A stretch of DNA of 64,000 nt from Trichomonas vaginalis G3. Its lineage: Eukaryota > Parabasalia > Trichomonadida > Trichomonadidae. This document shows positions 28,017 through 37,859 of this stretch, in pieces. The position numbers and the translations under genes are program-made. The notes beneath the pieces were generated by a model that ran no database searches, was not told the DNA's origin, and saw only the letters and a program-made list of their open reading frames with translations. How positions within the stretch are numbered: position 1 is the stretch's first letter; the number at the start of each line of letters is the position of its first letter. The stretch lies in contig NC_067208.1 of the NCBI RefSeq assembly GCF_026262505.1, forward strand, positions 1,922,001 to 1,986,000. Reading direction: 5' to 3'.

Positions 28017-28535
28017 CTCCCTGCATGATATCAAGACTTGGCTATTAGTCTTTATCCATTTTTGAAAATTGTATTGTAAATTGTAAGAATTTCTGAATAC
28101 TACTACTATAAAATATAATTGCTTATCAATGTATATTCTCCCTGCATGATATCAAGACTTGGCTATTAGTCTTTATCCATTTTTGAAAATTGTATTGTAA
28201 ATTGTAAGAATTTCTGAATACTACTACTATAAAATATAATTGCTTATCAATGTATATTCTCCCTGCATGATATCAAGACTTGGCTATTAGTCTTTATCCA
28301 TTTTTGAAAATTGTATTGTAAATTGTAAGAATTTCTGAATACTACTACTATAAAATATAATTGCTTATCAATGTATATTCTCCCTGCATGATATCAAGAC
28401 TTGGCTATTAGTCTTTATCCATTTTTGAAAATTGTATTGTAAATTGTAAGAATTTCTGAATACTACTACTATAAAATATAATTGCTTATCTATGTATATT
28501 CTCCCTGCATGATATCAAGACTTGGCTATAAGTCT
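28017..28535. repeat. 121-bp tandem repeat, about 4.3 copies
   Basis: Four nearly perfect 121-bp units start at 28017, 28138, 28259 and 28380 with CTCCCTGCATGATATCAAGA, plus a partial fifth at 28501. Copies differ by only a few bases, so the array expanded recently. No coding potential; host satellite-type DNA. Confidence 0.93.
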
Positions 28536-28807
28536 CTATTCATTATGAGTATGACCCCATTTTTTTACAAAAAGTGCCGAATTGCAACTTTGTCCCAATC
28601 TCGAAAATAAATATTAAACAATGAAAAATTAAAATTAGATTCATTCTTTTTAGTTAAGGTGTGTTTAGTAGATGTTGTTTTGTATTTGCATTTAAAACTT
28701 CTACTTTATTATTAGAATTTGTTTGAGTTTATTTCACAGATAAGATTACACTTATGACTAGAATTGTATCCTAATTGGATGTGAAGTTTAAAATATGAAT
28801 AAATTCA
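28536..28807. other. AT-rich host flank of element B
   Basis: No gene seen. It ends in AATTC (28803-28807), the left copy of the target duplication of element B. Confidence 0.6.
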
Positions 28808-28940
28808 AAAAAAAAAAAAAAAAAAAAAAAAGGTAGTGGGGCTTCCAGGCACTTCGTGCCTTCTAGCCCTGAAGATGTTTAGTATGAATGAAGTTTTTTA
28901 TTCGGAGGGCTTCCAGGGGCTGCACCCCTTCTAGCCCCTA
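28808..28940. repeat. Left terminal inverted repeat of B with two tip hairpins
   Basis: An A24 tract, GGTAGT, then hairpin 1 at 28838-28869 and about 75 bp matching the right end. A second hairpin of the same design follows at 28907-28937 (outer stem GGGCT/AGCCC, inner stem AGGGG/CCCCT). The mirror copy is at 52962-53063. Confidence 0.88.
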
Positions 28941-29033
28941 AAAACTGACAACACGTTGACCGAGTAGTTTTTTGTGCTGAACAAAAAGTGTCATATAAAC
29001 ATCTGTCAAAAACCGTTTTTTACTTCACTTAAA

Positions 29034-32000
29034 ATGCCACGTAAGCTACGTAAGAATATACGTAAGAGGAAGGGAGCATTGAAACATCCAATAGTAAAAC
29101 TGACACCACAACAACAGTTGCAACAACAAATTATGAATGACCCCACTATGTTGCAACAAATGTCAAGCAATCCTATGCTTTTAAACCGAGTTATTGGTGC
29201 ACAGAGTGGGGGTTTAAGAGCGGCACTTTTAGCGAAAATGGCAGGCTATGGTGGAGCTGCAGACGGAACAGCTTATAACCCTCAAAGTCAAATGAATTTG
29301 AGTTCACTCAAAAATCAAATAACAGATGTCAAAAAGTCAAACATAGACATACAGAAACAAATAAGTGAAAACGAAAAGAAACTAGAATATGACAGACACA
29401 CAAAGAAACTCAATGAGTTAAACGTAGAGAAAAAGAAGAAAGAAGAACAACTGAAAGAACTAAGTACAGAGGAATATGCGAAAAAAGTGTCAGAAAAAGC
29501 AGCAGAAGTAGCAAAAATGGAACAAGATGTCATAAATTTGAAAAACCATACTACTCAATATAAAATACTGAAAGATGAAGAGATAAAACAAAAAGCCCTG
29601 AAGACATATATGGATAGCGATGAGTATAAAAAAGAAGTTGAAGCAAATGTAAAGGCAGAAAAACTTTTACAGTTGCAAAACCAAACCGTACAGTATGAAA
29701 ACTTAGCACAAGAAAGTAAAAATAACGACGCGGCTATGCAAAAGGCAATGAAAAGCGCAGAATATATAAAAGCTAACAATGACTGGTTAGATGCCCAAGC
29801 CAACGCTAAAGCAGCCCAGCTTATAGGGTCAATAAGGACAAAAATACAAGCGGATGAAGACAGTTCAAATGAAGCTTTAACGAATGCTGACTTTAAGAAC
29901 GCCTTCGAAGCTCTTCATAGTAAGGTGAAACAAGTGAACGACTTCTCATCTGGAAAGAAACTGAAGTCTGAAGGTTTCGACAAAGAGTTAAAAGAAGTAG
30001 CACAAAATATGACGAAAATAACAGATGCAGCAACGAGACAGGCAGTTCAAAGTGCCTATGACTCCGTTAGAGCAACTGTTGTGGAAAGTCAAGAAAAAGA
30101 GTTACAACAGACCAAAACAGACCTAGTAAATGCTTTCTTAAGAACGAAAAGTCAGGTAGGACATTACGCTGCAGATGGAACATATGTGCCAGCTGGTGGA
30201 ACTTATATACCACCAAACCCTCCAAGAGAAGCACCTGCACCAGGACTACCTAAAACATTTACATCGTCACATGGACACAGACACAGGCATGCACCAAAAC
30301 CAACACAACAACCAACACAACAACCAACACAACAACCAGCACAACAACCACCTCCACAACCAGCACAACAACCAACACAACAACCAGCACAGCAACCAAC
30401 AGTTCAAAACCCTGCACAACAACAACCACAAACAGAGCAAGGACATAAAAGAAGTAGAGAACAAGGAAACCAAGAATTCTTAAAAATGCTTAAAGAAGAG
30501 TGTGGTTTCCCAGATACTGTTGACTTTAGTGACAGATATAAAGAAGCTATTGGAAAGTTCAAGGATGGAAATACTGACCCGAACCTATTTAGCTTTATGG
30601 CTCAGCACCAAAACGGATATAATCTCAAACCTGGAAAATACAAGCTCGCTAAGGGATATGATTTAATAGCATATCATCCAAATGACATGGATGAATTTAC
30701 TCCGAGATATTTGATGTCAGAGCTAAATGACAATTCAACTTTCGTCATGAAACGCGTAAAAAATAGAGACGGAACGAAAGAACAAAAGCTTATGAATGCG
30801 GATGACGTAGATAGGGAAATTGTTGAAAACGGTCTCGGAATATATGAAATGCCAGCAGATGAGGTACAAGAAACTCCACAGGAAGAAGTTCAGATACAAC
30901 CAGACATGGAAGAAATAGTTCAGCAACAACAGCTAGAAGAGCCTGAAGGAAACGAACAAGTCACTCCTTTGGAAACTAACTTCACAGAACTAGATGAAGA
31001 TTTGGAACAGCCGAAAAATCTTGACCCTCAACAAGAGCATGAGGTGAATATGGAATCTTTCCAAGAGTCTAAGAAAGATTCGGCTGACATAGTAGAAGAA
31101 TATCGAAAAATGTTTGCCGACATACAAAAGACTCCAACACCAGATGAAAATATTCAGCATAGAATGAAAGTACTGAAAGAAAATGTACGCAAATACAACA
31201 ACCCTTTTTACTTACGAGCATATAACGTTCAATCTTCGGATGAACTCGGTGAAAATAAAAGGTTAAATTTCAAGAAAACATATAGAAATGAAACATTGTT
31301 TAAAGTTCATTCAGAACCTAACCAAGATGGAAACAAACCTACTTTTGTTTCTGCAGACGATGGAACTACAATGAGATGGGGTCATAAAGCTAATCCGGAT
31401 AGGTGGTTCATAAACTTACAACCACAATTCCAAGAAGTTGTAGACGCAATGGAAGTGAATGGTGAACCAGATATAGCTGGTATTTTCAGCGCGGCTTTAA
31501 TGCCATTGAAAGATATGAAAGATGCAGATATTTTGAACCAGTATGAAATGAACATGGCTGATGGAAATATAACACCTGACGTTCTAGAACATTTATCTCA
31601 AAGAACTACACAGAACCATAGAGATGGTATATTTGGTGAAGAGTTTAGAAAGAAAGTTAGGGAGAGCGAAGGAAGAGAACCTATTGTACATGACCTTGCA
31701 AACGAAAGTTTACAAAATGTCATAAAAACTTACTTTTCAGACAATGAACCGAGAAGGGATGAATATTTAAGAAAACTCAAATGGACAGTACCAAATGAAA
31801 TGTTAGTATTGAAAAACATGTTCCTTGACAAAATAAAACCAACTACAGAAATAAACGACGCAAGACTGAAAGATTGGGTAAAAGCTTTCCCATTCACAAA
31901 AGATATTGTTGGTAACATGGAAAGAAAACCAGAATGGCTACAAAAACATATATTTGGAAACGAGCATATTCCATATGGACAGGCACTGTTTGAAGAGCTT

Positions 32001-32270
32001 GAACCGGAAACTCAGGAAAGAGTCATGCAAACAATACGCGAAGACTCAAATACAAACTATGACAAAATCTTTCTAGGATATAGGTTACCTGAGATGGGCG
32101 ACCAGAGCCCAAAGGCAAAAAGGGCATGGAAAATTTGCAACATACTAGATGAACATAATGCAAAGATGCAACAACTTGAAGCAGAGGGCAATGAAGGAAA
32201 AAGAAGAGTTAAAAACTCAGTCAGGAAGAAAGTAAAGCTTGGTCGGAGTGGGTTCTATTATGACATATAA
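29034..32270 (+). CDS. Large (1,078-residue) element protein, B copy
   Basis: Apparently whole. Basic N-terminus MPRKLRKNIRKRKG, then coiled-coil segments to about residue 370 (such as KKLEYDRHTKKLNELNVEKK). Fewer GGTYIP repeats than A; His-rich SSHGHRHRHAPK; a PTQQ/PAQQ repeat region near 415-455. The acidic and helical C-terminal half ends KLGRSGFYYDI. I took ATG 29034, which follows a T-rich leader and matches A. The basic head and long coils fit a DNA-binding core or scaffold protein; no family recognised. Confidence 0.78.
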   Translation: MPRKLRKNIRKRKGALKHPIVKLTPQQQLQQQIMNDPTMLQQMSSNPMLLNRVIGAQSGGLRAALLAKMAGYGGAADGTAYNPQSQMNLSSLKNQITDVKKSNIDIQKQISENEKKLEYDRHTKKLNELNVEKKKKEEQLKELSTEEYAKKVSEKAAEVAKMEQDVINLKNHTTQYKILKDEEIKQKALKTYMDSDEYKKEVEANVKAEKLLQLQNQTVQYENLAQESKNNDAAMQKAMKSAEYIKANNDWLDAQANAKAAQLIGSIRTKIQADEDSSNEALTNADFKNAFEALHSKVKQVNDFSSGKKLKSEGFDKELKEVAQNMTKITDAATRQAVQSAYDSVRATVVESQEKELQQTKTDLVNAFLRTKSQVGHYAADGTYVPAGGTYIPPNPPREAPAPGLPKTFTSSHGHRHRHAPKPTQQPTQQPTQQPAQQPPPQPAQQPTQQPAQQPTVQNPAQQQPQTEQGHKRSREQGNQEFLKMLKEECGFPDTVDFSDRYKEAIGKFKDGNTDPNLFSFMAQHQNGYNLKPGKYKLAKGYDLIAYHPNDMDEFTPRYLMSELNDNSTFVMKRVKNRDGTKEQKLMNADDVDREIVENGLGIYEMPADEVQETPQEEVQIQPDMEEIVQQQQLEEPEGNEQVTPLETNFTELDEDLEQPKNLDPQQEHEVNMESFQESKKDSADIVEEYRKMFADIQKTPTPDENIQHRMKVLKENVRKYNNPFYLRAYNVQSSDELGENKRLNFKKTYRNETLFKVHSEPNQDGNKPTFVSADDGTTMRWGHKANPDRWFINLQPQFQEVVDAMEVNGEPDIAGIFSAALMPLKDMKDADILNQYEMNMADGNITPDVLEHLSQRTTQNHRDGIFGEEFRKKVRESEGREPIVHDLANESLQNVIKTYFSDNEPRRDEYLRKLKWTVPNEMLVLKNMFLDKIKPTTEINDARLKDWVKAFPFTKDIVGNMERKPEWLQKHIFGNEHIPYGQALFEELEPETQERVMQTIREDSNTNYDKIFLGYRLPEMGDQSPKAKRAWKICNILDEHNAKMQQLEAEGNEGKRRVKNSVRKKVKLGRSGFYYDI

Positions 32271-32302
32271 ATCCAACTATTCTATATTTTTACTCATATG
32301 AA

Positions 32303-33911
32303 ATGTACGCCGCTCAGAATATAACGCCAACAGTTTTGGATGCTATGAATGGAAATGTTTCCGAATGGTATAACGAATGCGACAATGCCATTAGAAGGTC
32401 AGAAATAGTTCCTGGAACTTACGAATATACAACTGCTGTTTCTTATGGAAACGTAGGTGAGTTTGGAGAAGGTTCTTCAACAACAGTAGATATTGCTTGC
32501 GACAGGTTTCATATAATTTCTATTGACAACTCTTTCTTATACGTGGAACAAGACATTGAAATAAAACCTTCTGCCAAGTTGTCTGACAAGAAAGGTTGCA
32601 ATGGAATTTTCTATGTCGGATACCAATATGCTCCAGAAGTTTTCATGGGATATAAGATATATTCTAACTCTGACTTAGTTCAAACAGTAACATGGGCAAA
32701 CTATGAATGGTTCGCTTTGAGAAACTCAGTACAACCACAAGCTAGAGAACAAACAGACCAGTATGCAACTATTGAGAAAATAAGAAGACTTGACCCTAAC
32801 GTTCCAGGAGTTTATGTTAACCTTTCTGGACAAACTGCAGCAGCAGTAACCAAAGTAAAACTGAAACTTAGAGTTCCTTTGTCATCTTTCCTCATCTTCA
32901 GGTTTTTAAGATACTTGCCAAACTGGGCAGGAAAAATTTCTATTGAACTTACTCCAAGCAAAAATAACTTAGTCATTGCACCAACACAAGACCCATTCAC
33001 TCTTACAGAAGTAGTGGGAACAAATAAAATGTCATTCGCCGACTTTTGCAAAAACAAAGTTGACTTAGACTTTGGTTTCTCAAACCTCAACACTGAAGTA
33101 AACTATTATTTCAATGCTTCTGGAGATGCTTGGGACCCAGTTAAGTTCACATGCGAAAAGTTTGAATGCAAGAGAATAGAAAGCAGACTTGCCGTTTATA
33201 TGTTGGACCCAGATATTTCAAATGCTTTAGCTGCCAAATATATTGCAGTTCCACTTATGTTCCCTATACACCAAATATCTGTCAAAGACTTTGCAGGTGA
33301 AGTTGGAAACCAAAGTGCTGACCCAGGTGCAAGAACAGATATTGCTTTAACAACTGCAATGAAACATGCAGATACTATGTTTGTACTGTTCAGACGAACT
33401 ATAAATGACTATTCTTGTTTCTACAACCCTGGTATTAAATATCATATAAACATAGATGGCAAATACTATCCAAGAGAAGAATATTCTACAGTTGAGGATA
33501 TGAGGTCATACAACTTGACATTAGATGCTATGAACTTTAACAACAACTTCACAACAACCATTAACCCTGAAATGCAAAGTTCTATTATGCCATATGTGAA
33601 AGTATGGACCCATACAGGAGCTCAAAAAACTCAATATACAAATGGAGACCGTTCAAACTTTTGGCTTGGCATTCCATTTGCTGACTCAGAAGACTTTTAT
33701 GGGTGGTATTTCAACTGTTGGTACTGTACAAATACAATATACTGGTGACAGAGACGGTCCAGATGAACTGAGAGCAAAGAAGTTTACAAAACCAATAGCA
33801 CTTTTCACGGAAGATGCTCTTTTGAAGATTCGTTCGATGAAACCTGCTGGGGCTCCTCAGATTGGCATAACGACAGCTTCCATCGAGCAGATTTTGGCAG
33901 CAGGTCAGTAA
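32303..33911 (+). pseudogene. Major capsid protein, B copy
   Basis: Nearly identical to the whole gene at 18298-19905, with small differences around the middle (for example SGQTAAAVTK in place of SGSDGNAVTK). It looks broken, with about one break. The leader TTTTTACTCATATGAA is kept. The 3' end overlaps the opposite-strand 139-residue gene by 107 bp, as in A. Confidence 0.85.
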
Positions 33912-34224
33912 GTTGTTCTTGAACTGACTTCTCTCCGTCAAATATTGACAGTACGCCAGTTTTGATATAATATTGTATTATAAACTTACCTTTAGAAATA
34001 TCGGTCAGTTTTGTTGTTATATTTTTGTCAACGTCAAGAACTTTCACCATTTCGGTTATACCAACTTTCTTTGCTTTATGAAAATATTTTGGTTCAGCAA
34101 AGACTGCTATTCTATAACATTTTCCATTGTTTGTGTAAAGAACTATTCTGTCAATGTATTTGTATTGTTTGTGTGTGTAAACCTTGTTTTGCTTCAATTC
34201 GAAGAGATACTCGAATACGTCCAT
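33805..34224 (-). CDS. 139-residue element protein overlapping the capsid gene, B copy
   Basis: Same family as 17985-18404, starting MDVFEYLFELKQNKVYTHKQ, with a few substitutions. Its end is antisense to the capsid gene end. Divergent from the 193-residue gene across 18 bp. Whole; function unknown. Confidence 0.66.
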   Translation of the reverse strand: MDVFEYLFELKQNKVYTHKQYKYIDRIVLYTNNGKCYRIAVFAEPKYFHKAKKVGITEMVKVLDVDKNITTKLTDISKGKFIIQYYIKTGVLSIFDGEKSVQEQLTDLLPKSARWKLSLCQSEEPQQVSSNESSKEHLP

Positions 34225-34242
34225 CTTTTTATTCTAAGTAAA
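34225..34242. promoter_or_regulatory. 18-bp bidirectional promoter, B copy
   Basis: CTTTTTATTCTAAGTAAA separates divergent start codons at 34224 and 34243; it is the counterpart of 17967-17984. Confidence 0.55.
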
Positions 34243-34824
34243 ATGTCATTTCCGAAAAATAGAAGCGTAAGTGTTTCAAAAGGTTTAATGGCGGTGGCAG
34301 ATGTGAAGTTAAATTCACCAACTCAAACAAACAGTCAAAGTGTTGTTGTCAATGTCAAAGACAGAGATGTTGAAGTGGGGAAACCATACGAAGACGAAGA
34401 TGGTATAGCAATTGTTCCTGTAAAAGAACAACCAACATATCCTGAAGTTAGCAGAGACTTAAGTTCTGTTGCAGATATTCGAAACGACTACCAACAACTT
34501 AAAGACAAACTTAAAACTCAGGAGAAGATTTGTCAAGCTTTGGGTATAATGTTAAACTTGGTCGAACACAACCCTGTAAAAGTGAACTCATATGTCATTG
34601 CACCTCATGAAGTTTTGAAAGAACTATTGAAACTTTTGACAGAGGCAGACGATATAAACATCAAAGAAATAGAACCCGACATTGCTTGCTGTGGTGTTTC
34701 ATACAATGTCATTGACAAGATATACGTTATGAAAGGAGGTGAGACGTTGAACTTAAAATATAGTTTCCCAGACGTTATAAAAATATTTGACGACCACAAC
34801 ATTTCATTAAAATTTAGTTGCTAA
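34243..34824 (+). CDS. 193-residue element protein, B copy
   Basis: Counterpart of 17385-17966, starting MSFPKNRSVSVSKG. It has the same flexible N-terminus, helical middle and beta-rich end, with a handful of substitutions (IACCGVSYNVID). Four bases separate its stop from the penton-like start. Function unknown. Confidence 0.68.
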   Translation: MSFPKNRSVSVSKGLMAVADVKLNSPTQTNSQSVVVNVKDRDVEVGKPYEDEDGIAIVPVKEQPTYPEVSRDLSSVADIRNDYQQLKDKLKTQEKICQALGIMLNLVEHNPVKVNSYVIAPHEVLKELLKLLTEADDINIKEIEPDIACCGVSYNVIDKIYVMKGGETLNLKYSFPDVIKIFDDHNISLKFSC

Positions 34825-34828
34825 GTAA

Positions 34829-35635
34829 ATGGCAGAAGACATAGTGGTTTATACTATTACGACTAAAAACCCTGAGTCATATAATTCTATAACAACAAAC
34901 TTACAAAGTCCTCAAGGACGATATTGTAAACTAACCTTAAACACAATGACGACTAAAGCCTGTTTTGCTCTTTTGACGCCAGAAGACTTTGTTGTTGTGA
35001 ATGGTAAAAAATACTTCTTTGAAGATACTTACTCAGATATACCACCAACAGGTTTTGTTGACTTATTTAATACTTTAAGGACGGATGTAACATGTGCTGC
35101 AACTAGAGCAGGTTTCATTATGTTTGGATGTCCGACTGAGTTTAGTATAAACGATATGAGCTATAATACAAAACTTATATCTGGTTTTTACTACCAACAG
35201 TTTCCTATAACAGGAAAAGGTGTCATACAAGGAATGTCTATTCCATTGACATTAAGTACACCTATTTTATATATTGTTTCAAACTTAGGTTCAAAGTGTT
35301 ATTCGAATGTCGACAGAAACTACTATGACCAAAAGATACTTATGCGTATAAACAATACTTTCTCTGCTGGTTTGCCTATTGTTCATTCGAATGCAGAATT
35401 TTCAACCTTAGTGAACTCAAACACTTTGGCAAGTATAACGTTGACATTAGTTGACGCAAACTTTGTTCCTGTAAAACTTTTATGTCCTATGTATTTGTCA
35501 ATGACGGCAGAAAGTTTCGAATTGGAAGATGCAACTGGTGAAAGTATTGTATTACAAGAACAACTTCAACAACAAATAGCTCAAGAACAACAAATGCAAC
35601 AAATGGAACAAATGCAACAACAAGCTCAAGAATAA
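34829..35635 (+). CDS. Probable minor capsid (penton) protein, B copy
   Basis: The 268-residue counterpart of 16591-17379, with a slightly longer Gln/Met-rich tail (QQMQQMEQMQQQAQE). The jelly-roll-like C-terminal segment (SAGLPIVHSNAEFSTLVNSN) is kept. Expected to sit at capsid vertices, possibly holding the fibre, if the penton assignment is right. Whole. Confidence 0.67.
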   Translation: MAEDIVVYTITTKNPESYNSITTNLQSPQGRYCKLTLNTMTTKACFALLTPEDFVVVNGKKYFFEDTYSDIPPTGFVDLFNTLRTDVTCAATRAGFIMFGCPTEFSINDMSYNTKLISGFYYQQFPITGKGVIQGMSIPLTLSTPILYIVSNLGSKCYSNVDRNYYDQKILMRINNTFSAGLPIVHSNAEFSTLVNSNTLASITLTLVDANFVPVKLLCPMYLSMTAESFELEDATGESIVLQEQLQQQIAQEQQMQQMEQMQQQAQE

Positions 35636-35663
35636 AAAAATATTTTTTTTTATTTTTATAAAA

Positions 35664-36899
35664 ATGTACAGAATAGACGTTTCAGATTTTTATGACTTCC
35701 AAGCGTTCAGAAATATGTGTCCATTTCGAGACTATAACAAAGCAGTCGAGAATTTGAAACGTTTAGTCATTTATGTCGACTCTGCCCCAGAATGTTATGT
35801 TATGAAAGAATGGGATGTTGTCTTTAACAAACCAAGAGCAACAATAGTTTCAGAACAAGAATGTAGACAGAAACTTAAGAAAATAAAAGTCGTACAAGTT
35901 GGCATGAAGATGTTAGATGCTTGGGATATCTTATTGTCAAAGTTAGAAGATTTTTCAGTTCGTGGTATAAAGTTCTATACACCTTCTCCAAACTTCTATT
36001 CTATCTTCACTGGATATAAATATGAACAAGTAGAATGGAAAGAAAATATTATAGAAGCTTGGTTAGACCATGTCAAAGAAATTATATGCAATGGAAACGA
36101 AAAGGTTTATGAGTATATCTTATGTTGGTTTGCAAACATCTTACAACATCCAAGTGCTAAAAATGAAACTGCTCTCATTATAATTGGAAAACAAGGAACT
36201 GGTAAGAACACATTCTTTACAGATATCTTATGCAAACTGTTAGAAGGTTATTCGAATCCGAATATGACAAACTTAGAAAACATCTGTGGCAAGTTTAACT
36301 CCTCAATAGAGAATATGAAACTTATAGTATGTAACGAACTTCAAAGTATAGATACAACAAAAGTTTTGAACTCAGATGCTTTGAAGAGTCTTATAACAGA
36401 CAAAGTTGGAGTTGTTGAAAGAAAGTATAAAGACCAAAGAGTTTGTGAAAATGTTGCAAACTTCATTATGGTTTCAAACAATACTGTTCCGATGAAGTTA
36501 GAAAGTTCTGACAGAAGATATGTAGTTGTCAGAACGTCAGATTCTCATATGCAAGATACAGAATATTTTGACGACTTAGCAGAAACTTTGACATCTGACT
36601 TTTACAACCACTTGTTCTCATATTTCATGACATTAGATATTTCTAAGTTCAATCCAAGACAAATTCCACATACCGAAGAAAGACAAACATTGTTAGAAGC
36701 AAACAAGAGTGTTTATGAACTGTTCATAGATGAGACTAACTTTGAGTGTTTAGATGAAAGGTCATTGTACGATTCGTATAAACAGTATTGTCAAGAGTAT
36801 GGTTATATGACAGCGTCTAAACGAACATTCTTGGCAAATGTCAAAAATCTTTTAGATGTTCAGAACGGCGTATATACAAAGAAAAATTTTTCTGAGTAA
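35664..36899 (+). CDS. Superfamily 3 helicase, B copy
   Basis: 411 residues, differing from the A copy at only a few positions. It has the same Walker A (GKQGTGKNTFF), Walker B (LIVCNELQSI), motif C (NFIMVSNN) and arginine-finger region (SDRRYVVVR). Together with PolB and the possible SSB it would form the replication set of B. Whole. Confidence 0.9.
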   Translation: MYRIDVSDFYDFQAFRNMCPFRDYNKAVENLKRLVIYVDSAPECYVMKEWDVVFNKPRATIVSEQECRQKLKKIKVVQVGMKMLDAWDILLSKLEDFSVRGIKFYTPSPNFYSIFTGYKYEQVEWKENIIEAWLDHVKEIICNGNEKVYEYILCWFANILQHPSAKNETALIIIGKQGTGKNTFFTDILCKLLEGYSNPNMTNLENICGKFNSSIENMKLIVCNELQSIDTTKVLNSDALKSLITDKVGVVERKYKDQRVCENVANFIMVSNNTVPMKLESSDRRYVVVRTSDSHMQDTEYFDDLAETLTSDFYNHLFSYFMTLDISKFNPRQIPHTEERQTLLEANKSVYELFIDETNFECLDERSLYDSYKQYCQEYGYMTASKRTFLANVKNLLDVQNGVYTKKNFSE

Positions 36900-36934
36900 A
36901 TTTTAAAAAAAATATTTTTTATCCGATAGAAAAG

Positions 36935-37354
36935 ATGACGAAATTCATCTCAGTAAATAAGTACATGTCAGGACTTAAAGAAGAACTAGACCCATTCACG
37001 TATTTGAATGTTTACTTCTACCATTTTGAAAAGTCTACATTTGACAAAGTTTGGAACATCGAACCAGTTAAGTTTGCTATTGTGACTAAAAATGGTGCGA
37101 AATTTGAAGACTTAGACATAGAAGGTTTGTTAACAGTCAAAGAAAATTTTGACAGAAGGTTCTCAAACCTTAAAGAAGGCAAAGCATACAAACTTGTTAT
37201 ACCTTATGAACCAAAGAAAGCAGACGACTATGAATATTATGAGTCTAAGATAGTTGAAGTTCAAGGTAAATTGGGTAAAAAGATTTTAGAGTCTAAGCCA
37301 GTGTTTGCTCCTAAAGAGGAAGAGAACATTGACATTGACCCAGAAATGTTCTAA
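36935..37354 (+). CDS. 139-residue protein, possible SSB, B copy
   Basis: Counterpart of 14871-15290. The N-terminus differs more than the rest (MTKFISVNKYMSGLKEELDP), while the core and the acidic NIDIDPEMF tail are kept. Same strand as and directly downstream of the SF3 helicase. The single-stranded DNA-binding role is inferred from the tail and neighbours. Confidence 0.63.
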   Translation: MTKFISVNKYMSGLKEELDPFTYLNVYFYHFEKSTFDKVWNIEPVKFAIVTKNGAKFEDLDIEGLLTVKENFDRRFSNLKEGKAYKLVIPYEPKKADDYEYYESKIVEVQGKLGKKILESKPVFAPKEEENIDIDPEMF

Positions 37355-37373
37355 AAATAAAATTTTATTTTTA
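37352..37373. terminator. 22-bp palindrome with both stop codons, B copy
   Basis: Identical to 14852-14873: convergent stop codons form the ends of a perfect A/T palindrome. Confidence 0.6.
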
Positions 37374-37823
37374 CATGTCAAATTTCTTTTTCTCTGGAAC
37401 TGGTTCAGGTTCTTTCTTCTCTTCTACTTTCTTTTCTTTCTTTTCTCTCTTCTTCTTCTTTTCTGGTGGAGTTATGTCAAATTTGGCGCAACCATATTTA
37501 TGTAAAAGTTCTTTGTCCTTTAATAGCTCTTCTATTCTGTTTTCTATTTCATCTTCAAGAACAGCGCATGTGCCTTCTTTGCATTCTAAGAACTTTTGTT
37601 GGACTTCATCTTTCCAATCGGCGTCATCTCTGTCAACAAGTCTGTCATTGACAAATTTTAAGACTTCTCTGCTTAATGTTTTATGGTTCTTGTCATATTC
37701 CCAGAAACAGAACTTTAGAACAAATTCACCTTTCTTGTTTACACTATGTAAGATTTTATGGTCGACAGATGTTTTGCTGTCGAAAAGTTTGTCTCGAATA
37801 TAGATAGCGAAATCGCTAGACAT
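37371..37823 (-). CDS. 150-residue charged element protein, B copy
   Basis: Counterpart of 14402-14854 with the start MSSDFAIYIRDKLFDSK. Several substitutions lie in the middle (for example DADWKDEVQQKFLECKEGT), and the Lys/Glu-rich tail is slightly changed. Divergent from the ATPase. Whole; function unknown. Confidence 0.7.
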   Translation of the reverse strand: MSSDFAIYIRDKLFDSKTSVDHKILHSVNKKGEFVLKFCFWEYDKNHKTLSREVLKFVNDRLVDRDDADWKDEVQQKFLECKEGTCAVLEDEIENRIEELLKDKELLHKYGCAKFDITPPEKKKKREKKEKKVEEKKEPEPVPEKKKFDM

Positions 37824-37859
37824 TTTCAAAAAGATAAAAATTTTAATTTTTCTAAAAAT

